Shown piece by piece: positions 55,712 through 64,000 of a stretch of 64,000 bases of DNA. Each line of letters opens with the position of its first letter. Position 1 is the stretch's first letter. The DNA lies in NCBI GenBank assembly GCA_014871385.1, contig CM026426.1:41767779-41831778 (forward strand), given 5' to 3'. Below the pieces are notes generated by a model. That model ran no database searches. It saw only the letters and a program-made list of their open reading frames with translations, and was not told where the DNA came from. The position numbers were made by a program, and so were the translations under genes. This stretch comes from Ceratodon purpureus. Taxonomy: Eukaryota; Streptophyta; Bryopsida; Pseudoditrichales; Ditrichaceae.

Positions 55712-56507
55712 TGAGAAAGGAGTATAATCCTTACTCCTTCAAAAATAAATACTGACCTAAAAGTCCCTGAAATCCTACGAAAACTACTGTATTGTCCCCC
55801 TGAAACTGCCCCAATTCTTGCCTTAGATCTGAAACTGTCCACCTAGATCTACGAAAATTCTCGAAGTATATCTTCGGATCTGATACATATTCCTACTCTC
55901 CTTGGTCTGATCTACAATACCTACTCTTTTAAACACGAGATCTACTATATCCACCAGGTGAATTAACCAATCTAGTCCCTCAACCACTCATTACTGCAAA
56001 TCTAAGCATGTATACAGAAAGGTAATCAATTCCTTTCCTTTACTCACTATAAATCAATACATCATCTTGCTCCCTACTGCTAGCACTCCCTAGACCCCCC
56101 AGGATCCTCAAACTGTCTTAGCAGCAACTCTCCTACCATCCTACAACATATTCTACACACACTAAAATCTGAGAGCTCCAAAGAAAACTCCAAGGGGAGA
56201 GAGAGAGAATGAGCTTCACAGCCCCCTCCCTCACAACCCCACCCAAAACCCTAGCCGTCACCTCAAAAACCCTAACCGCCACCCTAAATCCTAATAGTTT
56301 TCATCCGACCACCAGATTTCATCCATCTGGTAGTTTTCATCCATCTATCAATTTTCATCCAAAACTGACAGTTCATCCAAAATAGAGTTACTGCATGATA
56401 GGACAGTAACTTAACAATTTATTGTCCCCCTCCTGTAACTGCAGTTTTACTGCTCCCCTAAAGTTTTACTGCCCGTCTATTCTACTACCGTAAATCCTTA
56501 GTTAACT
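55712..56507 (-). mobile_element. element A 5' LTR
   Basis: About 796 bp, uninterrupted, aligning with the split 3' LTR. The terminal base is altered (GTTAACT instead of GTTAACA on the plus strand). An antisense TATAAA lies at 56048-56053. It contains the intact target CTGATACATA (about 55880) into which B inserted in the other LTR. Confidence 0.82.
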
Positions 56508-56511
56508 CTTG

Positions 56512-57611
56512 CAAAGCCAAGCAATTGGCTAAATGGCAGTTAGCTAAGCAGCAGCACATGGAATAGGCGCAGAACTAGAGCAAGCCAAAGACACGCCAGT
56601 ACATCGGGCATTTAGAAGCTCTACAGCAGTCTGCACCAACATGAGTGGCTACACTACAGTTTTGACGGGGAGAGCAAGACTCGACTACAAAACAGATTGC
56701 AGCCATGTTTTAGAAGGACTTTAACCGATGTGTCTAGAAGGCAGCTCAAATGTTGGATTCGTAGCAGCAGGAACATGTAAGCAGGAACAAGAGAAACATG
56801 AGCTTACACAGATGCAGGACTCATGGGAGAAGCAACAAAGGAGCCAAGAGCAAGAGCGCACTGGAGGAATATCAACAAGGGTGCCCCATCTAGAGCCGAC
56901 TGTGCGTCGGATTGTCTTAGGACCACTCATTGCAACAGTGACTTCAACCACACAAAGGTTCTTTGAATATTTAGGCGACCTGACAGGTGACGTGTATGAC
57001 ATCAAACAACCATCTCAATCAATATGTTATCTCGAGAAATTTACACAGCCGCTTGTTAGAGACTCAATTTGTGGTCCAACTCATGTGGGCTTGCTTGCGG
57101 ATGCTCAGCCTACTCTAGCACCTCCAAACTATGGTCTTACGGAGCCAACCGAGTAGTGCCACCTCCAACTCATATACGTGCGATTTATCTTGTCACTTTA
57201 ACAAGATATTCGTCAATTGTGCTAGTAGTGCGCACAACCAACTTTACATTTGTTCCTCCACAGACACGAGTCAATGCATAGTGGAAGCAGTTACTGTACC
57301 GAGCATAGAAGAGAGGAAATGACCCAGATGCTCACTTTAGGCATTTTGACAATTGTGCTTGGTTCAATGGAGAGATAGATGAGACTGTCATCATCATCAT
57401 GTTTGGAACAACTCTTGTTGATAAGTCCAAAGATGGTTTGATGATTGGCTAGATCATCACCCCTATTGCACTTGGAAGGAAGCCGAGGCGTTCAAATTGA
57501 GATATAGGGAGCAAGACTGTGATGAACAGGTGTACATGACTCTAAGGACTTCAAACAAGGTGAGGGGGAAAAGGTTCAAGACTATTATGAGAGATTTACA
57601 AAACTGATTAG
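56512..57611 (+). pseudogene. retrotransposon E gag remnant (D family)
   Basis: Starts with the Gln-rich N-terminal coil (56520-56900) and continues with the gag domain (FDNCAWFNGEIDETVI near 57340, then FKLRYREQ...EQVYMTLRT near 57500). A one-base deletion relative to D near 57550 shifts the frame (the D frame reads FTQGEGEKVQDYY). It ends abruptly at about 57611 against unrelated sequence. No zinc knuckle or protease remains. Confidence 0.65.
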
Positions 57612-57764
57612 GTATGCCAAAGAAGCTCAATGCCATCATGCTTTCCATAGGATCCACAGACCCTTGCTTTCTGACTAGGAAATTAGATGGCCTCACTGGC
57701 AAATTTCCCGCCTCCATAGTAATGTCGCGTCCTCCCGGTCTGCACAAGCTCAGCGTAGAAAATG

Positions 57765-58463
57765 CTAGAACAAGTCAATCATATCTTGAATTTGCTCCCT
57801 CAGACACAACAGCGTGAGTTTTTGTGGATTCTCAAGCGCACTCTGCATCTGATTCTTTGCCAAGTCCGCTGCAAACTCGGCCCAGTTGACTTGTGTCTCT
57901 CGTTGATAAAGTAGGACGAGACCTTGAATGAAGATTGTGTCAAATTTGCCATTGTTGGAATGCATTCCACCATACACTCTCTAGAACATGTGCTATGCGT
58001 CCCTTGCTACGTTACAATCAGTCATGAATGTCAAAGATTGACGGCTTCCATTCTTGTTCAAAGGATACGTAGCAAGCAGATCCTCTAGTGGCACACCATG
58101 CTTGTCCTTCATAAGGCTTTCAAATAGAGTCCCTTCAGAACAAAGGCCACCAATGTTCTCAAAGACGTGCTTGTTGTACTTTGCATTCTTAGCCCCGAAA
58201 AGGAATGGCACCCCCTTCAACAACTCTAGAGTGATAGTCTGCGGAAGCTTCCGGAAATCAAAGGGCTCCCGCGATATGGTGAGGTAAATAGAGTGATTCT
58301 CCTCCACGGCCTTTGATGTCGTTGCGAGGTTCACCAATTGCTTAAAAAATCCATCATTGGTATCTGACAACGATGACTCAGGAATAGGAGCTATCCCAGG
58401 AGCTACCCAAGGAGCTAAGATTCTAGCGCTAGAACTCAATTTGAGAGAAGCCACTTGCAGCAC
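57765..58463 (-). pseudogene. ORF remnant with two amber codons, unknown (retroelement-like)
   Basis: One minus-strand frame from 58463 to 57765, interrupted by TAG at about 57993 and 57984, both at places where CAG (Gln) would fit. It encodes about 230 residues ending LVLLYQRETQVNWAEFAADL, a helix-NW-helix pattern similar to the DW motif of the C accessory protein and the F remnant. The start is uncertain because no ATG fits the left end. I do not recognise a named family. Confidence 0.4.
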
Positions 58464-59884
58464 ACAAACGGATGCTTAAATTTGTTTAAGCTAAATGTAA
58501 GAGGCTCCTACTCAGTGCTACTGAAAGCGGTAATTCTCGTTGATGTTTTTAATTAGTATAGATTCACGGCCTCTGATGTGTACGAGTCATAACACTTCAG
58601 ATATGGTCCTTTATGTCTATCCTTATTTTATGCCATCGTTATGCCGTCGTTGATGATATTAAAAAGCTCTAAAGTTTGTGTTATATTATATTTGTAATAT
58701 TTAGATACGCATGACCAAAAACATAGGCTTTTGGAGATTGGAAAAAAGAAGAGAATCTTGATGAACTACGGTATTATAAAGACAATAGCTGCATTTGTTG
58801 GAATGTAAGATGGACCGGCTGGGGCACTCTATGAAGCAAAATGGTCTACTGGACATGAGATCTTAGAAGCACGGTCTACTTAAACCAAGGACATTGACAT
58901 CGTTATAAAAAAGAAGAGTGCATGAGTAGGCATGGTAGTGGAGTGCGCATCATAGGTAGGGGAATAGAAATTGATACGGAGGACATTTGGCTGGTAAAAA
59001 TTCCCCCTCACACAGTCTACAACTTAGCGTCTGCCTAATAATCTACCCACATTCATGCATGGGCAGGGACCGTAAATTCTATATTCTAATTCTAATACTC
59101 TAAGCCTTCCGTCCTAAATCCTACGTCCAAAGATAGTATAGATCATCTTCTTTTTAAAATATTGTCTTCTTTTTAAAATATTATCCACAGAGAATAAGAC
59201 AATTTAAGAGCACAATATGTACATTATATAGTACTCAAATTATTTAGAGAAGTTCACATAATTCAAGCCTATTTAAACATTGATCATTATAAAATTTCAT
59301 AACAATAACTATTATTTTGAATGTCTAATTGAAAAAATAAAAAAATAAAAAAATAGATTGCTCCAAAGTCCCTGTTACAGTAAATAATCACCAAAAGTTT
59401 CAAAAAACTTAAACTTAAATTGAATCAAAAGACATGACCAAATTCTAAAAAGCCCCAAAGGAGGCAAATTGTCCTTTTCAGGTTAACCGCCAAATATCTT
59501 GAAGAACCAAGCATGCATACATTATGTGTTGATCTGTATATCAAGTTTTAAATTTTATTGATATTATTTGTGATGGTGCAATTATTAATTGGTGGTTAAA
59601 TTGACATTCAAAATTGTAATTTGTTTATAGTAATCAAAATCCTTGTAGTATGACAACGTAATGATGTAAGTGCTCAGTCTTGTATTTAAAATGCTAGAAC
59701 AATAACTTGATCCAAGTGAGACGCTTAATTTCTTATATCAACAACAATATCTAATATTCAAATAATTGGTTGTCATTGCTACTCCTAACTGTTTTTTTAT
59801 ATTTTGCTTTTCATGAGGTATAGAAGATTTGTTGATTACAAAAATAGATAGATATGGTGTAATGGTTGGCCATAGTGAGGGTTT
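58464..59884. other. intergenic, AT-rich
   Basis: No gene. One stray copy of GTCTAATTGAA at 59323 and one near-match (GTTAAATTGAC) near 59596. No other structure noticed. Confidence 0.45.
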
Positions 59885-60435
59885 TCAAATTAGACGTCCG
59901 ACCCAGACGTCCCCCGTCCCGAACTTGGCGTCCCCGACGCTCCAGAATTACGTCGTGGTGATAATTTTGCGACCGCGGGGGGGTAAATGTTTTTCCGACT
60001 GTCCGATCAAACGATCCTGCAACGCGGCCGCATCTCGGCCGTCGGATTGCGGGGTTGTCGGCGACAGCCGCCCTTTGATCCGACGGCCACGATGCGGCCA
60101 TTTTGGTCTACTGCGGGCCGTCGGATGTGAGCGGCCCGCGTCGGCCGTCTGATCCCACGGCCGTCCCTGTGGCCGACCACAGGGATGGCCACGTGGTCGA
60201 CCGCGGGATGAGACGGCCCGCGGTCGGCCGCAGCGATCGCGGAGGGCCGTCCGATCGGACGGCCGACCATGGAGACGGCCGCGTCAAGCGACGGGCACGC
60301 GGCGCCATCGCACGACGCGGCCATCTGATCAGGCGGCCCACGCCTTTGGGCGGAGTCGAGCCCGATCGGACGGCTGCTGGGGTCGTAGATCCGACGGCCG
60401 CGGGGATGGCCGTGGGGACGGCCGCGAGGTCGGCT
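59885..60435. repeat. GC-rich island of dispersed CGGCCG/GGCC words
   Basis: About twenty GGCC cores, mostly ACGGCCG, TCGGCCG or GCGGCC, occur within 60020-60433, with no fixed period, in a window that is otherwise AT-rich. It sits just upstream of a TATA box and the kinase-like remnant, so it resembles a promoter-proximal CpG-rich array. Confidence 0.75.
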
Positions 60436-60440
60436 TCTCC

Positions 60441-60452
60441 TATATAATAAAA
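60441..60452 (+). promoter_or_regulatory. TATA box upstream of kinase-like remnant
   Basis: TATATAATAAAA directly after the GGCC island and about 285 bp before the ATG at 60727. Confidence 0.55.
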
Positions 60453-60578
60453 AGCCGCCCTCCTCATTTTTTTATCTTTTTTCTCCCAATTTTGCGAGAG
60501 GCTGCTTGCTACTGGTGGGGGATTCGCTCCTTCTCCGTTGGGCCTTCTTACCGGGAGGAAAGGGGTCACTTTATTCGT

Positions 60579-60603
60579 GGGGGGGGGGGGGGGGGGGGGG
60601 GGG
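60579..60603. repeat. G25 homopolymer
   Basis: Twenty-five G residues in the presumed 5' UTR of the kinase-like remnant. The length is likely unstable or mis-assembled. Confidence 0.9.
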
Positions 60604-60726
60604 ACTTTTCAAATTTTTAAACGATTTTTTTCAAAACCTTTTGGAATTCAATTGCTACAATTATTTTTCGTGGGGATTGAGGGTTCATTTGGAGTTGCGT
60701 ATTCAAGTGCTTGAAGGCCTTCCACA

Positions 60727-61957
60727 ATGCCGAAGAACAAGAAGCAGAAGAATGTGGGGGAATGGGCGGACAAATACGATGACAAACCAAAGTTTATGTT
60801 GCAAGGATTTTGTTACGGAATTCAACGTGGATTTTTACAAGCGGAACACCCTTGCTTCCTTGGACAATTGTTACGTTCGGTATGAAGAAGATGGGCCTAA
60901 GAAATTCAAGTCAGAGATGGAGCAAAAGATAATGGATCTCTTGATGGATCCGCAATGGGATGCGGAGAGACAAAGGCCCGGTTACCTTCATTTCGTGACA
61001 CAACATGCACATGATGCGTTATGGAATGCTCGTGATGCTGTGCTTAAGTATGGAAGGGAGCATCGGGTAGGAGACGAGGCCTTCAAGGATGTTATTTCAA
61101 AGGCAGATTGCTTCCAAAGACTAATGGCGCCCCTGAGCTCGAGAAAGCATCGACGTTGTTGTGTTAAATGGTGGGATTCCCCGATTGAGGGGGAGACGGA
61201 GATCAGCTCACGTAATTGGAATTTGATTGTGCTGACAGACTACGCAATTGTCCATTACTTGGACAAAGAAATTCTGAGAGGTGGTTATGCTACCATACGT
61301 AGGGTTCGTATCGAGGCATGTTCAAGGAAGGCGTTTCGGACTTTTCCGACGTAAGCGTACAAAGCTTATTTGGGCACTGTGTAACATCATAGACGGTGTG
61401 CACAAATATGGTTATCTCCACAATGACTTGTCACCGGACAACATCCTACTTCACTTTCCAGAAGACGAGTCCAAGATCTACATCGGGGTTTGTGATCGGG
61501 GCTTGATGACGAAGATAAATGAGCCAAGAAGGTCGCCTTGGGTTTTTGAGAGTGCCCATCAAATGGAGGAGACTTTGAGAAGGCAATACTGGTGGATCCT
61601 CATGTGGTAAACGTACACAAGGAAAGCCAAGATATTAAAATTATTCCAGATTTGAATCTTGCATCCGAGGATTTCGCAACCGCGAAGATTGCGGCAAAGA
61701 TCAACCGCGGCAACATGTGCACGGCATACCACGAAGCAGAGGCTATAGAAACACGCCATTTTGAGAAAATCGGAGACCTTGATACAGTTTTCGAAGGTTA
61801 TCTTGATAGAGTTTGCAAGAACAACATGGGAACGGTGGGTGGACTCGGACATCTTATTAACCGTTTCAGAGATACATACAAGTGGCCCACTCCCAACGAG
61901 CACTACCGCATGGGTACTAATATGGAAAGGCATATCTACCTTTTTGAATTTCCATAA
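60727..61957 (+). pseudogene. protein-kinase-like gene remnant, several frameshifts
   Basis: ATG 60727 opens a short basic start (PKNKKQKN). The sense frame then switches near 60800 to the frame that reads DFVTEFNVDFYKRNTLASL and on to about 61330. It switches again to a frame with YGYLHNDLSPDNILLHF and IGVCDRGL (61400-61510), and again at about 61592 for the C-terminus (to 61957). The HNDLSPDN and CDRG motifs correspond to kinase subdomains VIb (HRDxxxxN) and VII (DFG), in altered form. A glycine loop was not found. With at least three frame changes it cannot make a full protein as read. An atypical kinase-like family is the best guess. Confidence 0.6.
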
Positions 61958-63227
61958 TTCCATAATGTTTATTTTCTTACCGGACATAGATCACAGTAGT
62001 GAATAGTTATATCTAGATTCTAAACTGTGATAAAATGTTGAAATCTCAATTTTATTAAATCGGTTAATATTTTGTTTATAAAGTTTATTTGAATTTGGTT
62101 CAAATCAGGCTCCATGTACTAAGAATGATCTATTTATACCTCTTATATTCTTTGGAAAAATGAATTCCTCTATACATCCACCTAAAAGTCGATAGTCTCA
62201 ATTCCAATTATAAAAATGATGTGATATGTAACCAATACCCTTTGTAAATTTCACTCTTAGAAATATTGGCAAAACTATACTAAAGTTATTTTTATGAAGA
62301 CTCGACCAAACTACCTGCATAACATGATTGCTAATAAACCCGGGTACAAACTACAAGCTTCTTATATAAATATGGATCCCTACAAAAGGATCATTGATGA
62401 TATTCTTATTAATTTCAAAAATATATATTTGAAAATTAGTGTGGTTACATGTCTTGAGATTTATGTTAGTCCAGGTTAGGGAAATGGTGATGCCTGAGAC
62501 CAAGCAGTGTGGGGTGATCAAGGGAATCCGGGCATTCAAGGAAGTGTGGTAAGGGAATTTGAGCAAAGGACCTGGTTGTGAGAAACAAGGGAGATAATGC
62601 CTAAGTTATAGGAGAGGGGGAGTCAGTCTAAGAAAAGTCACAGTCGTAGGAGTTCCCCTTGAGTGGTCCCTATTTGCCAAGGGCTTCAAGAAATACAAGG
62701 CGAGGTGAAGAGAATACAGTCAAGGAGAAGGGCAGTTAACGTAACAGATACAAGATACAACCAAGCAACCGAGACGTGAAGAGAGACATGGGAGAGTTAA
62801 AGGTAGTGAGACAAGGGTGAGTCAAGGGGGACCATGATGTCCATAGAGTTATAGAAAATCCCTAGGCTCCAAGAGGGGCGAGGCAGGATACATTGGCAGA
62901 GTCTAAGAGTGGCACGGGACTCCAAAAGTGAAGAGTGTCTTCCTCGACTGTCCATTCCTATTAGTACTATCGCCTGACTAGTCCTACGGTGGAACAGTAG
63001 TTAGCACCGCTGATTCTGTCCCTGGTCCTAGCTGGCCTAGCCCCTAGGTACTCTATATCCTCTTTGCCGGGTCTTGCCTTGATGTCTAGGTCTTCCGAGT
63101 CTTCTTTGGTTGCCATGGTATCGCCGGTAACATTTTGCCTCCCTTTCGAGAGTGCAATTTGTCCTCGGATTGCGTAGGTTAGCTACGGGTGCGGCGATGG
63201 GCAGGTCGTCGATCCGGCCGAGTTTCT
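61958..63227. other. no gene recognised
   Basis: 61958-62480 is AT-rich with only short frames. 62480-63000 is purine-rich (GAGA, AGGG) without a frame. 63037-63227 has a short minus-strand basic frame of doubtful meaning, next to the partial ORF on the right. Confidence 0.4.
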
Positions 63228-64000
63228 TCACGCGGCAGCTGGGTGTGACGCCGAGGTGGGGCTTGATCTCCGTAGAGGGCTGCTATGGCTAACAACACCC
63301 CTGTGGATAAGATGATGCAAAGATCTAGATGTAATCGCATGCTGGAATACATTGTATACGGTTTTCCCTAGAAGTCTATTACATGCAGGACATTGGACCT
63401 GCTCGGCCTCGGGATTACTGTAAAGAGCTGCGAGGTCCCGGTTGTCTGCAAAATATGTCTTGACCTCAGAAACCGCGGTCTCTAGTTCTGCCTTGGCGTC
63501 ACTCTCATCACTCGCTTGCTCTTCTAGGCTAAATTCTGTTTCAATTCTTTTTAGGGATTCTTTATGATGTTTGAAAGGTTTGGGTCGGGAGTGTACCATG
63601 GGTGTAGGGGAGCTTGGACCAGCTTGGGTAAGAGGAGCGGCGTGTGGCGATGGCGGGGGGCAGGGTTTGACATCGGTAAGGTGCTCTGGAATGTCCACGC
63701 AATCAACTTGTCCTCCTGTGTGCTAGACTAATAGGCTCGATGGTATTGCCGTGTCGTGGAGAGCATGTGCGGGGAGTTCCATTCCGGGGACAGGGTCTAT
63801 GACCGGGTCTTCCAGCGTCCGTGGTGACATTGCCTCCATGTCGATGCTCTCCCAGTCATGGTCTGATTGATCGAGCTCGAGGGCAACCAAGGCGCTGTTG
63901 ATATAGCTGTCCAAGAATTCGTATGTCGGCTCGGCCTCGGTTGGAGGTGCTGCGAGCAGTAACTGGTAAGCTTGGACAACAATAGTCTTGGCTGCTGCAT
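63228..64000 (-). pseudogene. partial ORF with one in-frame TAG; possible XS-type zinc finger
   Basis: The minus-strand frame is open from the window edge to TAA at 63228, except for TAG at 63725-63723. It encodes at least 255 residues: an acidic N-part (DHDWESIDMEAMSPRTLEDP), a Pro/Ser-rich middle, and a C-part with VQCPACNRLL...YNVFQHAITSRSLHHLIH, a Cys-Cys-His-His arrangement that loosely resembles zf-XS of plant RNA-silencing proteins such as SGS3. That link is weak. The 5' end lies outside the window, so introns, the start and whether the TAG is spliced out are unknown. It could be a gene fragment captured by a TE. Confidence 0.4.

Larger units (their letters stand above)
34605..56507 (-). 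mobile_element. retrotransposon A: gag-protease LTR element lacking RT and integrase, with nested insertions
   Basis: LTRs are 34605-34766 plus 47751-48379 (3' LTR, split) and 55712-56507 (5' LTR). The own internal region, 48380-55711, is about 7.3 kb on the minus strand: primer site, leader, Gln/Glu-rich gag N-terminus, gag with zinc knuckle, protease, then a Gln/Glu/Asp-rich third region, polypurine tract. I see no RT, RNase H or integrase motif in any frame, so it is non-autonomous. The plus-strand word TGGTC is extremely frequent throughout. Flanking 5-mers (GCCAT and CTTGC) do not match and both flanks are gag-family DNA from D and E, so the locus was rearranged or A landed at a junction of two related copies. 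Confidence 0.75.

Noticed and set aside
60007-60569. Arg/Pro/Ala-rich proteins across the GGCC island
   Set aside because: All six frames stay open because the sequence is GC-rich with few stop trinucleotides; composition artefact.
1-64000. tRNA or rRNA genes
   Set aside because: No TTCGA-type T-arm with matching stems and no rRNA core sequence was seen. The two primer sites only mimic tRNA 3' ends.

Overview
This looks like nuclear DNA of a plant, most likely a TE-rich non-flowering streptophyte. I cannot name the species. The evidence is a 12-exon GT-AG gene for a plant-type RMC1/Mic1 protein, hAT-like transposase remnants, and Ty3/gypsy retrotransposons, one of them Athila-like with a tRNA-Asp-type primer binding site. 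I found no bacterial operons, rRNA, tRNA or CRISPR.

Layout. 1-6357: intergenic DNA with one decayed reading frame (1258-2577). 6358-11668 (minus): the only clearly intact host gene, RMC1 (755 aa after joining 12 exons). 14473-17615 (minus): a decayed hAT-like transposase gene. 19666-21615 (plus): an intact 649-aa ORF of unknown function, embedded in about 3.4 kb saturated with the 11-bp word GTCNANTTGAC. 26250-34604: pieces of one retrotransposon family (F on minus, D on plus) with LTRs, primer sites, gag and a dead protease. 34605-56507 (minus): element A, a gag-protease element without RT or integrase. Its left LTR is split by a solo LTR (B, 34767-47750), which is itself split by element C (35368-47688). 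56512-57611: another gag remnant (E). 57765-58463: a decayed ORF. 59885-61957: a GGCC-rich promoter-like island and a frameshifted kinase-like pseudogene. 63228-64000: an ORF with one amber codon that runs off the window.

Element C is the most striking unit. Its two 3,515-bp LTRs differ at only three sites that I found and are flanked by CCCCC on both sides. Each LTR carries a TATA box followed by a 621-aa non-gag, non-pol ORF whose ATG is the first after the TATA, so every LTR, even a solo one, would be a complete gene. C's gag ends in UGA-CGG, a context known for readthrough. Its pol has RT, RNase H and integrase, but I see no protease.

A theme across the window is that each mobile family carries its own short DNA word in coding and non-coding sequence, independent of reading frame: CCGG in C, TGGTC/GACCA in A, AGCCGACY in D/F, and GTCNANTTGAC around the 649-aa ORF. 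A plausible but untested reading is self-recognition, comparable to the VANC/VANDAL anti-silencing system of Arabidopsis, with the accessory ORFs as candidate readers.
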